Positions 17,391 through 25,758 of a stretch of 46,172 nt of DNA are shown here, piece after piece. The notes under the pieces were generated by a model. It worked only from the letters and a program-made list of their open reading frames with translations. It had not been told where the DNA came from and did not search any database. This DNA comes from Bacteroidota bacterium (lineage in GTDB: Bacteria > Bacteroidota > Bacteroidia > Bacteroidales > Bacteroidaceae): assembly GCA_023458215.1 (NCBI GenBank), contig JAEXAJ010000203.1:1-46172 (forward strand). The letters are read 5' to 3'. Position numbers and translations under genes: made by a program. How positions within the stretch are numbered: position 1 is the stretch's first letter; each line of letters opens with the position of its first letter.

Positions 17391-18500
17391 ATGATTGAAT
17401 TAGCAAAACATATAGAAGTCTTATTACTGGAGAATGATTGTGTCATTGTTCCGGGTTTGGGTGGATTTGTAGCCCACTATACCCCGGCCATGAGAGTGGC
17501 GGAAGAAAACATATTCTTACCGCCTACCCGGATAATAGGGTTCAATTCTCAGTTAAAGATGAACGACGGTTTGCTGGTACAATCTTATATGGCGGTATAT
17601 GGCACCAATTTTTCGGATGCAACCAAAATCGTAGAGAAGGAAGTAAGCGAACTATTTGTTAAGCTGCACGAAGAAGGCAAAGTAGACTTGGTTAATGTCG
17701 GCGAATTACGATATTCCGTCCACAGTACTTACGACTTCGTACCTTACGACAACAAGATTACTACTCCCTATTTATATGGTCTGGACAGCTTTGAGATGCA
17801 GGAATTAACTGCATTAGGTAAAACTACTCCCGAAAAGACTGCTGCATCCGTGCCCGCTATCAAGGAGGAAAAACGGAAGTTTGAAATGAATATCAACTAC
17901 TCATATCTATCTAATGCAGTAGCTATGATAGCGGTAGTCGCTCTCTTTTTCTTCTTGTCCGCTCCGATAGAAAATACAGAGGTGGTTGAAGGCAATTATG
18001 CACAGTTGCTTCCTAGCGAACTTTTCGAGAAGATTGAGAGTAAATCGCTTGCGATTACACCGATCGTTGTTCGCCAGGCTCAAGCTCCCCAAGGCTCGGT
18101 GCAATCCAAACCTGCTCAATCTAAGAAGAAGACAATAACTCCGGTGGCTGTAAGAGAAGTAAAAGTGAGAGAAACCAATGCCGCTACCGCTACTTCTGTG
18201 ACTCAGCCCAAGAAGGCAGAAGAAACTTCACGTCCTGCAACTACTCCGAAGGTAGATACGAAAGCTGTTTCTGCTAAACAATATCATATCATAATTGCCA
18301 GTGTAGGTACAGAAAAAGACGCTGAAACCATGGCTAAACAACTGATTGAAAAAGGTTTCTCCGGTGCAAAGGCAATCGTAGGTGATGGTAAGATGCGTGT
18401 CAGTATCGAGTCTTGCGCCACGGAAGTGGAAGCTTATCAGGCTTTAAACAAGATCCGCCAAAACGGAACATACGAGAGCGCATGGGTGCTGAAAAAATAA
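17391..18500 (+). CDS. HU-CCDC81 and SPOR domain membrane protein
   Basis: A 369-residue protein. Residues 1-135 match the bacterial HU-CCDC81 pair: HIEVLLLENDCVIVPGLGGF, then IGFNSQLKMNDGLLVQSYM and GELRYSVHSTYDFVPYD. A single membrane segment lies near residues 175-192 (AVAMIAVVALFFFLSAP). A Pro/Gln/Lys/Thr-rich linker follows, and residues about 297-365 form a SPOR domain (YHIIIASVGTEKDAETMAKQL). SPOR domains bind denuded peptidoglycan at septa, so the likely topology is a cytoplasmic HU-like part and a periplasmic wall-binding part. The FHA gene follows after 21 bases. A role in division or envelope organisation is inference from the domain. Confidence 0.9.
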   Translation: MIELAKHIEVLLLENDCVIVPGLGGFVAHYTPAMRVAEENIFLPPTRIIGFNSQLKMNDGLLVQSYMAVYGTNFSDATKIVEKEVSELFVKLHEEGKVDLVNVGELRYSVHSTYDFVPYDNKITTPYLYGLDSFEMQELTALGKTTPEKTAASVPAIKEEKRKFEMNINYSYLSNAVAMIAVVALFFFLSAPIENTEVVEGNYAQLLPSELFEKIESKSLAITPIVVRQAQAPQGSVQSKPAQSKKKTITPVAVREVKVRETNAATATSVTQPKKAEETSRPATTPKVDTKAVSAKQYHIIIASVGTEKDAETMAKQLIEKGFSGAKAIVGDGKMRVSIESCATEVEAYQALNKIRQNGTYESAWVLKK

Positions 18501-18521
18501 TTATTAATCTTCTGAGTCCTA

Positions 18522-19043
18522 ATGAAAAGAATCCGTTGTCCTAAATGTGAGAATTACTTAACGTTCGATGAAACCAAATACACCGAAGGGCAGTCTTTGG
18601 TATTTGTGTGCGAACAGTGCAAGAAACAGTTCAGCATACGTTTGGGCAAGACTAAGATGAAAGTTCCTCAAAAAGAAGAACAACTGGACGAAACGGAATT
18701 CAAAGAAGCTTTTGGCAGTATTACGGTGATAGAGAATGTATTCGGTTTCAAACAGGTATTGCCACTGCAAGAAGGTGATAATATTATAGGGCGTCGTTGC
18801 GTAGGAACGGTTATTAATGTTCCGATTGAAAGCTCTGACATGAGTATGGACCGCCGCCATTGCATCATTAATGTAAAGCGAAACAATCAGGGCGGTTTAG
18901 TTTATACGCTCCGCGATGCGCCCAGTCTGACAGGAACCTTCTTGAATAATGAAATTTTAGGAGGTAAAGACCGCATACGCATTGAAGATGGCGCCATTGT
19001 TACCATTGGAGCAACTACTTTCATCTTGCGTGGGGCGGAATGA
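18522..19043 (+). CDS. zinc-ribbon and FHA domain protein
   Basis: A 173-residue cytoplasmic protein. It opens with a four-cysteine zinc ribbon of the MJ0042 type (CPKCENYL at residues 4-11 and CEQCKKQF near residue 30). The C-terminal part is a forkhead-associated fold: IIGRRCVGTVINVPIES, SMDRRHCIINV with the conserved His of the phosphothreonine pocket, and TFLNNEIL. FHA domains bind phosphothreonine peptides, which implies a Ser/Thr kinase partner, but none is seen in the window. It is probably co-transcribed with the HU-CCDC81/SPOR gene 21 bases upstream. Confidence 0.85.
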   Translation: MKRIRCPKCENYLTFDETKYTEGQSLVFVCEQCKKQFSIRLGKTKMKVPQKEEQLDETEFKEAFGSITVIENVFGFKQVLPLQEGDNIIGRRCVGTVINVPIESSDMSMDRRHCIINVKRNNQGGLVYTLRDAPSLTGTFLNNEILGGKDRIRIEDGAIVTIGATTFILRGAE

Positions 19044-19063
19044 GCTGATAATCAATCCGATTA

Positions 19064-19173
19064 AAACGCATCATCTGTTTGCCCTAAACGCATCATCTAT
19101 TTAGCTCAAATACATCATGTATTTACCCCAAACGCATCATCTGTTCGAGGTAAATACATCATCTATTTTACTC
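19064..19173. repeat. five tandem 22-bp repeats, locus B
   Basis: Five exact-length units at 19064-19085, 19086-19107, 19108-19129, 19130-19151 and 19152-19173. All carry ACATCAT or GCATCAT followed by a T-rich end (for example AAACGCATCATCTGTTTG). They fill the gap between convergent FHA and uxaB genes. The unit length and the ACGCA...TCTGT core link them to the repeats at 9899-9986 and 33364-33451. No hairpin terminator is evident here. Confidence 0.92.
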
Positions 19174-19180
19174 TATTATC

Positions 19181-20620
19181 TCAGAGTATTCCTTTTACCG
19201 TTTCTAACATGCCTTTAGCTTGGATGGAATCTAAGTCGGCTTTTACGGCGGCAGCAAGTCCCGGAATGACATTCAAGTCTTCTCCCCAAATGAAAGTTGC
19301 GCCAAGAACGCCTGCTGCTATCCTCTGCGTATCACCTGTTGCCCACAAGTCTTTCAGTAATTGCATGATTTCGGGAGCATCGTTAGGTGTGATTTCCGCA
19401 CCATCTTCACGAACACCACCCTTGTAGTATGTAATGATGGCTGCTAAACCGAGAACTAATCCTTTAGGCAACTCGCCTTTGCGTTGCAGATATGTTTTCA
19501 AACCGGGCAAGTCGCGCGTCTGATATTTCGGGAAAGAGTTCAGCATGATACTGGTAACGGCATGGTCGACAAACGGGTTGTTGAAACGCTCCAGTACATC
19601 TTCGGCAAACTTCTTCAGTTCATCTTTCGGCAAGTTGAGTGTTTCCATCAGTTCCTCGAACATCACTTTGTGAATGTAACGGCCGATTACCGTATGCCGG
19701 CAAGCGTCACGAACAATATTCACGCCTGAAAGGTATGCTACGGGAGATAAAATAGTGTGAGGCCCGTTCAAAAGCGTTACCTTTCTTTCGTGATAAGGCG
19801 CTTCGGAAGGAACAAACAACACATTCAAACCGGCTTTATCGGCCGGGAACTCTTGGGCTACTTCCTGCGGGGCTTCGATGACCCACAGATGGAAGATTTC
19901 AGCTTGTACCACCAAATTGTCATCGTATTGCAGCTTCTCTTTGATGGCGGCTATATCTTTGCGTGGAAATCCGGGTACAATACGGTCTACCAACGTTGCG
20001 TAAACACCGCAGGCTTCTTCAAACCAGGTTTTGAATGCATCGCCCAGTTGCCACAGTTCGATGTATTGGTAGATGGTTTCTTTCAGCTTATGTCCGTTCA
20101 GGAAGATAAGTTCGCAGGGGAAGATAATCAGACCTTTGGTCTTGTCACCGTTGAAGGTTTTGAATCGATGATAAAGCAATTGAGTCAGTTTACCGGGGTA
20201 TGAAGCGGCGGGAGCGTCTGTTAGTTTGCAAGACGGACCGAAAGCTATTCCGGCTTCTGTGGTATTGGAAATCACGAAACGCATTTCGGGTTGTTCGGCA
20301 AGTTTCATGAATTCGTCGTTTTGAGAATAAGGATTCAGCGAACGGCTTATAACGTCGATCATCGTCAGACTGTTGATCGTTTCGCCTTTGTCCAGCCCTT
20401 GCAGGTTTACGTGATAGAGGTTGTCTTGCGCGTTCAACAGATCTACCATGCCTTTATCAATGGGTTGCACCACTACGACACTGCTGTCGAAGTCCGCTTT
20501 TTGGTTCATGTTGTAGACGATCCAGTCAATAAATGCGCGTAAAAAGTTTCCTTCGCCGAACTGGATAATGCGCTCCGGGCGCTGTGCTTTAGGAGCCGTG
20601 TTTTGGTTTAATGCTTTCAT
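19181..20620 (-). CDS. uxaB: tagaturonate reductase (altronate oxidoreductase)
   Basis: A 479-residue member of the mannitol dehydrogenase family that interconverts D-tagaturonate and D-altronate with NAD in galacturonate breakdown. The N-terminal nucleotide-binding segment is IIQFGEGNFLRAFIDWIV (about residues 18-35). Later blocks include FVISNTTEAGIAF and VTLLNGPHTILSPVAYLSG followed by the C-terminal catalytic helix region. It lies 35 bases downstream of a LacI-type regulator and shares the locus with divergent uxaC, which supports UxaB rather than a mannitol or fructuronate enzyme. The altronate dehydratase (uxaA) is not in the window. Confidence 0.92.
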   Translation of the reverse strand: MKALNQNTAPKAQRPERIIQFGEGNFLRAFIDWIVYNMNQKADFDSSVVVVQPIDKGMVDLLNAQDNLYHVNLQGLDKGETINSLTMIDVISRSLNPYSQNDEFMKLAEQPEMRFVISNTTEAGIAFGPSCKLTDAPAASYPGKLTQLLYHRFKTFNGDKTKGLIIFPCELIFLNGHKLKETIYQYIELWQLGDAFKTWFEEACGVYATLVDRIVPGFPRKDIAAIKEKLQYDDNLVVQAEIFHLWVIEAPQEVAQEFPADKAGLNVLFVPSEAPYHERKVTLLNGPHTILSPVAYLSGVNIVRDACRHTVIGRYIHKVMFEELMETLNLPKDELKKFAEDVLERFNNPFVDHAVTSIMLNSFPKYQTRDLPGLKTYLQRKGELPKGLVLGLAAIITYYKGGVREDGAEITPNDAPEIMQLLKDLWATGDTQRIAAGVLGATFIWGEDLNVIPGLAAAVKADLDSIQAKGMLETVKGIL

Positions 20621-20655
20621 CTGAAAAAAGATTTAAATGATTGATATGATTCAGT

Positions 20656-21717
20656 TTATTCAAATTCAAAATAGAAGTCGATATTCTCTTTCATTAGAAT
20701 GTCGATGGGCATATACTTTACGGGAGTGACCGCCTTTTTGAATACCGTATGATTGCACAAAGCCTTTACACCGTAATATCCTTGCAGCCCCGGACGTTGC
20801 CCGATGATATAGTTTACCCTGCCCTGCCGCAAATGCTCCACATTCTTTTGCAAAAGGTCATAACCTACTAATCCTGCCAGCTTCCGGTGATTTTCACTCA
20901 GGTAATCAGCCACTTCGTACACTCTTGAGTTGAAAACAGCACCCAGCAAGGCTTGCGGATGTTCGGAGAAAAAGCGGTCTAAGAGGAGCTTATTGCCTTC
21001 GGCGTCTTCCTTATGGAGAACGATATCGTGCACCATCAAATCGCCGTATCCATCGGACAAATATTCCATAAACCCTTCCATGCGGCGCTGCATCTGAATC
21101 TCGGCAGGACTATTTTTTTGATTATTCAGGAAGAGAACGACTTCCCGACCCTTCTCATAGTATTGCATCAAGATCTTTGCAGCCATGTAACCGCTTGTTT
21201 TTGATTCCTGACCGATGTAACATAGTGGATGCGTCTGCTCCATGTTGAAATCTATAAATACATACGGAATATCTTTCTTCTCCAGCCAAACAGTTAGTTC
21301 GGTGGTTTCTTCGCGGAAGTTAGGAGCTATCAGTACAGCGTCTATCATCTCTTGGCGAACAATAGCACAGGCTTCCTGATAAGAAGTCTTGTCGGCATGG
21401 AGATAGTAGATATAATCTACCCCAACATTAAACGGGCGTAGTTCTTGAGCCGCACGATCGATGCCTTGTGCCACAGCATGCCAATAATCGTGTTCTATAT
21501 AATAAGGTATCATACAAGCTACACGATACCGTTTTTTAGCCGCCAAACCGATAGCAAACATGTTGGGCTGATAATTGATTTCATCGAGTACCCTTTTTAC
21601 TTTCTCCTTGCTGGCGGCAGATACGTCGCCACGGTCGTGGAGCACCCGGTCTACAGTTCCGGCAGACACACCGGCCATGCGTGCTATGTCTTTAATGGTA
21701 TAGTTGTTGTTCTCCAT
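20656..21717 (-). CDS. LacI-family transcriptional regulator of the uronate locus
   Basis: A 353-residue repressor-type protein. Residues about 5-55 form the LacI helix-turn-helix with hinge: YTIKDIARMAGVSAGTVDRVL and the segment ending VLDEINYQPN. The rest is a periplasmic-binding-protein fold for an effector (VACMIPYYIEHDYW, then LIAPNFREE and GAVFNSRVYEVADYLSE). The effector is likely a uronate or its product, inferred from its position between uxaB and uxaC. A minus-strand -7 element lies at 21773-21780 and a palindrome sits beside the uxaC promoter, so it may control both directions. Confidence 0.88.
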   Translation of the reverse strand: MENNNYTIKDIARMAGVSAGTVDRVLHDRGDVSAASKEKVKRVLDEINYQPNMFAIGLAAKKRYRVACMIPYYIEHDYWHAVAQGIDRAAQELRPFNVGVDYIYYLHADKTSYQEACAIVRQEMIDAVLIAPNFREETTELTVWLEKKDIPYVFIDFNMEQTHPLCYIGQESKTSGYMAAKILMQYYEKGREVVLFLNNQKNSPAEIQMQRRMEGFMEYLSDGYGDLMVHDIVLHKEDAEGNKLLLDRFFSEHPQALLGAVFNSRVYEVADYLSENHRKLAGLVGYDLLQKNVEHLRQGRVNYIIGQRPGLQGYYGVKALCNHTVFKKAVTPVKYMPIDILMKENIDFYFEFE

Positions 21718-21772
21718 TTTTGCGTAATAAAGGTGCTGCGTCTTAAAGCTTAAATATTATGAATTATTGCCG

Positions 21773-21780
21773 CAAAGATA
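21773..21780 (-). promoter_or_regulatory. -7 promoter element for the lacI-type gene and uxaB
   Basis: Reads TATCTTTG on the minus strand, 56 bases upstream of the regulator start codon. It is divergent from the uxaC promoter less than 50 bases away. Confidence 0.55.
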
Positions 21781-21788
21781 CGAATTAT

Positions 21789-21819
21789 TTTGTTCCTCCA
21801 AGTAAAACATCTACTTTTG
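21789..21819 (+). promoter_or_regulatory. uxaC promoter (-33 TTTG and -7 TACTTTTG)
   Basis: TTTG at 21789-21792 and TACTTTTG at 21812-21819 are separated by 19 bases, the standard Bacteroidetes spacing. Transcription would begin near 21823, giving an uxaC leader of about 115 bases. Confidence 0.75.
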
Positions 21820-21826
21820 TGTTCGA

Positions 21827-21835
21827 TAACGGTTA
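21827..21835. promoter_or_regulatory. candidate operator for the LacI-type regulator
   Basis: TAACGGTTA is a nine-base palindrome around one central G, located just after the predicted uxaC start of transcription. LacI-family operators usually have a central CG and similar symmetry. The assignment is by position and symmetry only. Confidence 0.4.
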
Positions 21836-21937
21836 ATGAAAGTAAAAAGCAAAACCGCATCTATCTTGCTTACATTCAGCATTGTATAGGCATACTTTAG
21901 AAATGGTAATAATATTAGATACTTAAAACACAAGAAA

Positions 21938-23344
21938 ATGAAAGACTTTATGGATGAAAACTTCCTGTTGCAAACAGAAACTGCACAGAAGTTGTACCAC
22001 GAACATGCGGCAAAAATGCCGATCATCGATTATCACTGTCATTTGAACCCCCAATTGGTAGCGGATGACTATCAGTTTAAATCATTAACAGAAATCTGGC
22101 TGGGCGGCGATCATTACAAGTGGCGTGCTATGCGTACCAATGGCGTGGACGAACGTTTCTGTACCGGCAAAGATACCACCGACTGGGAAAAGTTCGAGAA
22201 GTGGGCGGAAACGGTTCCCTATACCTTCCGCAACCCTCTGTATCACTGGACTCACCTGGAGTTGAAGACCGCTTTTGGCATCAATAAAATATTAAGTCCG
22301 AAAACAGCCCGTGAGATATTTGATGAATGTAACGAGAAGTTGAAGCAGCCCGAATATTCCGCTCGCGGCTTGATGCGTCATTATCAGGTTGAAGCCGTTT
22401 GTACCACAGATGATCCGGTAGATTCTTTGGAGTATCACATTAAAACTCGTGAGAGCGGTTTTGAGGTGAAGATGCTTCCTACTTGGCGTCCCGACAAAGC
22501 CATGTCCGTGGAAGTACCCTCCGATTTCCGTGCATACGTTGAAAAATTAGCGGAAGTAAGCGGGGTTGCTATCTCTAATTTCGACGATATGGTTGCTGCC
22601 TTGCGCAAACGTCATGACTTCTTTGCCGCACAAGGCTGTAAGCTGTCCGACCACGGTATCGAGGAGTTCTATGCCGAAGACTATACGGATGCCGAAATCA
22701 AAGCTATATTCAATAAGGTATATGGAGGCACCGCACTAAGTAAAGAAGAGATTCTGAAGTTCAAGTCTGCTATGTTGGTGGTGTTTGGCGAAATGGATTG
22801 GGAAAAAGGCTGGACACAACAGTTCCATTACGGCACCATCCGCAACAATAACAGTAAAATGTTCAAGCTGATTGGCGCTGATACAGGCTTCGATTCTATC
22901 GGTGAATTCGCTACCGCCAAAGCTCTGTCCAAATTTCTCGACCGTCTCAATTCCGAAGACAAACTGACTAAAACCATTCTTTACAACTTGAATCCGTGTG
23001 CCAATGAAGTAATTGCAACAATGCTGGGTAACTTCCAGGATGGCACGGTACCCGGAAAGATTCAGTTCGGTTCGGGCTGGTGGTTCCTCGATCAGAAAGA
23101 TGGTATGGAAAAGCAGATGAACGCACTTTCCGTGCTTGGTTTGCTGAGTCGCTTTGTAGGTATGCTGACGGATTCCCGCTCCTTCCTCTCCTATCCGCGT
23201 CACGAATATTTCCGCCGTACGCTGTGCAATCTCGTAGGTCGTGATGTCGAAAACGGTGAGATCCCGTATAGCGAAATGGAACGCGTAAATCAGATGATTG
23301 AAGATATCAGTTATAACAATGCTAAGAACTTCTTCCGGTTCTAA
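21938..23344 (+). CDS. uxaC: glucuronate/galacturonate isomerase
   Basis: A 468-residue uronate isomerase that converts D-galacturonate to D-tagaturonate or D-glucuronate to D-fructuronate. Conserved features are PIIDYHCHLNP (about residues 28-38), the metal-binding HxH of the amidohydrolase-like fold, TEIWLGGDHYKWRAMR, CTTDDPVDSLEYH, KMLPTWRPDKAM and the C-terminal GMLTDSRSFLSYPRHEYFRRTL. It is transcribed divergently from the regulator and uxaB. Together, UxaC then UxaB give altronate from galacturonate, the first two steps of pectin-sugar use. Confidence 0.96.
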   Translation: MKDFMDENFLLQTETAQKLYHEHAAKMPIIDYHCHLNPQLVADDYQFKSLTEIWLGGDHYKWRAMRTNGVDERFCTGKDTTDWEKFEKWAETVPYTFRNPLYHWTHLELKTAFGINKILSPKTAREIFDECNEKLKQPEYSARGLMRHYQVEAVCTTDDPVDSLEYHIKTRESGFEVKMLPTWRPDKAMSVEVPSDFRAYVEKLAEVSGVAISNFDDMVAALRKRHDFFAAQGCKLSDHGIEEFYAEDYTDAEIKAIFNKVYGGTALSKEEILKFKSAMLVVFGEMDWEKGWTQQFHYGTIRNNNSKMFKLIGADTGFDSIGEFATAKALSKFLDRLNSEDKLTKTILYNLNPCANEVIATMLGNFQDGTVPGKIQFGSGWWFLDQKDGMEKQMNALSVLGLLSRFVGMLTDSRSFLSYPRHEYFRRTLCNLVGRDVENGEIPYSEMERVNQMIEDISYNNAKNFFRF

Positions 23345-23374
23345 AGAGAAATCATCATTCTATCTAATAGTATT

Positions 23375-23412
23375 CACTTCCCCCCTCAGTCTCTTGAAGG
23401 GGGGGAAAGTGG
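23375..23412. terminator. imperfect C/G-rich hairpin between uxaC and the HAD gene
   Basis: CACTTCCCCCCTC faces GAAGGGGGGGAAAGTG across a short loop, with one or two bulges. It sits between convergent uxaC and HAD genes and probably acts as a terminator, although no clean T-run follows. Confidence 0.45.
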
Positions 23413-23418
23413 TATATT

Positions 23419-24132
23419 CTAATCGGTTATTTCAACCGCTCCATCTAGAATAGGCAGAATCTCACGAATACTCCCCAACAAAATGCAATCCGGATGATCT
23501 ATTTTACCTTCAAGCTGTTCGTGCGCCCAAGTAATATGATGAGGAACATGAGCCGCACATCCTCCAAGCTTCAATACAGGAAGAATGTCTGATTTAGCAG
23601 AATTACCTATCATCAGGAACTCCTCCGGTTGACAACCTAAATGAGCTAATAGCTTTTGATAATCAGCACACTTCTTATCAGTCATTATCTCTATGTGGAA
23701 AAAACACTCTTGTAATCCTGAACTGACCACTTTTCTCTTTTGGTCAAACAAATCTCCTTTAGTTGCCAACACTAACTTATACTTCCCGCGAAGTTGCAGG
23801 AGGACTTCTTCTACACCTTCCAATAATGCAACCGGTCTTTGCAGAAGCTCCTGCCCATACTTTATAATATCCTCAATACAATGAATATCTACACTGTTAG
23901 CCGATATCCGGCAGGCAGTCTCAATCATGCTGAGCATCATGCTTTTCAACCCGTAACCATACATATACAGGTTTTTCATCTCTGTATCGAACAACTCTCT
24001 CGATATGGAATCGGCAGGCATATATCTGCCTAGAAGCTTGCAAAATTCCTGTTCAAACTCTTGGAAATAAAGTTCATTCTCCCAAAGTGTATCGTCTGCA
24101 TCAAAAGCTACAAATTTTATTTTATCCTTCAT
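23419..24132 (-). CDS. HAD-superfamily hydrolase
   Basis: A 237-residue haloacid dehalogenase-type phosphatase. Motif I is FVAFDADDTLWENE (nucleophile Asp near residue 10), motif II is LVLATKGD, motif III is the lysine in TDKKCADYQ, and motif IV is MIGNSAKSDILPVL. A helical cap lies between motifs I and II, as in class I phosphatases. The substrate is unknown. A -7-like element (TAACTTTG on the minus strand, 24171-24178) lies 38 bases upstream. It seems to be a single-gene unit. Confidence 0.88.
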   Translation of the reverse strand: MKDKIKFVAFDADDTLWENELYFQEFEQEFCKLLGRYMPADSISRELFDTEMKNLYMYGYGLKSMMLSMIETACRISANSVDIHCIEDIIKYGQELLQRPVALLEGVEEVLLQLRGKYKLVLATKGDLFDQKRKVVSSGLQECFFHIEIMTDKKCADYQKLLAHLGCQPEEFLMIGNSAKSDILPVLKLGGCAAHVPHHITWAHEQLEGKIDHPDCILLGSIREILPILDGAVEITD

Positions 24133-24211
24133 TAATTGCTCGTTTATACTGTTATTTCATATCTTTAGCACAAAGTTACGTCAGTATTTAGCAACTTATG
24201 CTCTAAAATCG

Positions 24212-24219
24212 TATTTTTG
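24212..24219 (+). promoter_or_regulatory. -7 promoter element for the POT-like transporter
   Basis: TATTTTTG fits TAnnTTTG and ends 42 bases before ATG 24262. Confidence 0.45.
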
Positions 24220-24261
24220 CAATTATTTTCATTTAACACATAATAATTAATTTAGTAAAGG

Positions 24262-25644
24262 ATGATACAATCACCCCAAACTACCTCCAAAGGTTTCAGT
24301 AAAGCCTTTTGGGTAAGCAACACAGTAGAACTGTTCGAACGCATGGCATATTATGCCGTATTTATTGTTCTCACCATTTATCTTTCCAACATTTTAGGTT
24401 TCAATGATTTTGAAGCAAGTATGATATCCGGCTTATTCTCGGGAGGGCTCTATTTATTGCCTATCTTTACCGGAGCGTACGCCGATAAAATAGGTTTCCG
24501 CCAGTCAATGATTATAGCCTTCTCTTTACTTTCTATCGGATATCTGGGCCTAGGATTACTCCCCACTCTGCTCGAAGCTGCGGGATTGGTACAATATGGA
24601 GAAACAACCCGTTTCACCGGACTGCCGGACAGTAATGACCGCTGGATGATTGTGCCTGTTCTGTTTGTTATCATGGTAGGCGGTTCGTTCATAAAATCCA
24701 TCATTTCCGGATCGGTAGCCAAAGAAACCACTGAAGCTAGCCGGGCACGCGGATATTCCATCTTCTACATGATGGTGAACATCGGTGCATTCACCGGAAA
24801 AACCATCGTCGATCCACTTCGTAATGCCATTGGCGAACAAGCTTATATTTATATTAACTTCTTCTCGGCAACAATGACCATATTAGCCTTACTTGCCGTT
24901 ATCCTACTGTACAAATCAACCCATACAGCAGGCGAAGGTAAAAGCATGCGCGAAATCGGGCAAGGTTTTCTTCGTATCATTACGAACTGGCGTTTGCTGA
25001 TTCTCATCCTGATTATAACAGGCTTTTGGATGGTACAGCAGCAATTGTACGCCACTATGCCTAAATATGTAATACGTATGGCAGGTGAAACTGCAAAGCC
25101 GGGATGGATAGCCAATGTAAATCCGTTCGTTGTTGTCTGCTTGGTAAGCCTTATCACTAAATGGATGGCTAAACGTACAGCCATCACTTCCATGAATATA
25201 GGAATGTTCCTGATTCCGATCTCGGCTTTGCTGATGGCATGCGGGAATTTGTTAGGCAATGATCTGATTATGGGTATGAGTAATATCACACTAATGATGG
25301 TACTGGGTATTGTGGTGCAGGCGTTGGCAGAATGTTTTATTTCTCCCCGTTATTTGGAATATTTCTCTTTACAGGCCCCCAAGGGTGAAGAAGGTATGTA
25401 TCTTGGTTTCAGTCACCTTCACTCCTTTTTGTCCTCCATCTTCGGATTCGGTATAGCCGGTGTATTGCTCACCAAGTATTGCCCTGATCCGGCCTTGTTC
25501 GAAACCCGTGAAGCATGGGAAGCAGCCAGTGCTAATGCACATTACATTTGGTACTACTTCGCCGCTATCGGGTTAGTAGCAGCTATCGCTTTATTGATTT
25601 TTGCTAAAACAACCGAATTCATCGACAAAAAGAAGAAAGCATAG
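24262..25644 (+). CDS. MFS transporter, proton-dependent oligopeptide (POT)-like
   Basis: A 460-residue polytopic membrane protein of the major facilitator superfamily. The first helix carries FWVSNTVELFERMAYYAVF, a variant of the POT-family ExxERFxYY motif, and GAYADKIGFRQSM gives the MFS loop 2-3 motif. A second half with about six helices begins near residue 240 after a cytoplasmic stretch. It probably imports small peptides or related solutes with protons; the substrate is inferred from the first-helix motif. It seems to be transcribed alone. Confidence 0.8.
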   Translation: MIQSPQTTSKGFSKAFWVSNTVELFERMAYYAVFIVLTIYLSNILGFNDFEASMISGLFSGGLYLLPIFTGAYADKIGFRQSMIIAFSLLSIGYLGLGLLPTLLEAAGLVQYGETTRFTGLPDSNDRWMIVPVLFVIMVGGSFIKSIISGSVAKETTEASRARGYSIFYMMVNIGAFTGKTIVDPLRNAIGEQAYIYINFFSATMTILALLAVILLYKSTHTAGEGKSMREIGQGFLRIITNWRLLILILIITGFWMVQQQLYATMPKYVIRMAGETAKPGWIANVNPFVVVCLVSLITKWMAKRTAITSMNIGMFLIPISALLMACGNLLGNDLIMGMSNITLMMVLGIVVQALAECFISPRYLEYFSLQAPKGEEGMYLGFSHLHSFLSSIFGFGIAGVLLTKYCPDPALFETREAWEAASANAHYIWYYFAAIGLVAAIALLIFAKTTEFIDKKKKA

Positions 25645-25667
25645 GACCGTATATTGCATATTTTATG

Positions 25668-25709
25668 TATATTTGCGACCCAATGCGAAGATAGGTCGCA
25701 CTATCTTTG
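25668..25709 (+). promoter_or_regulatory. two successive -7-like elements before the YycJ-type gene
   Basis: TATATTTG (25668-25675) and TATCTTTG (25702-25709) both match TAnnTTTG. The second lies 49 bases before the start codon and is the likelier one. Confidence 0.4.
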
Positions 25710-25758
25710 CCGTCACTTTGTCTGAAAGTGGCGGCTTTTTGTAATTAAGGAAATCAAG

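Noticed and set aside
19064..19173. A CRISPR-like array
   Set aside because: Units abut without spacers, vary between copies and are 22 bases long with no cas genes nearby; this is a plain tandem repeat.
19757..20203. A 148-codon plus-strand frame inside uxaB
   Set aside because: It is the antisense shadow of a clear enzyme gene.
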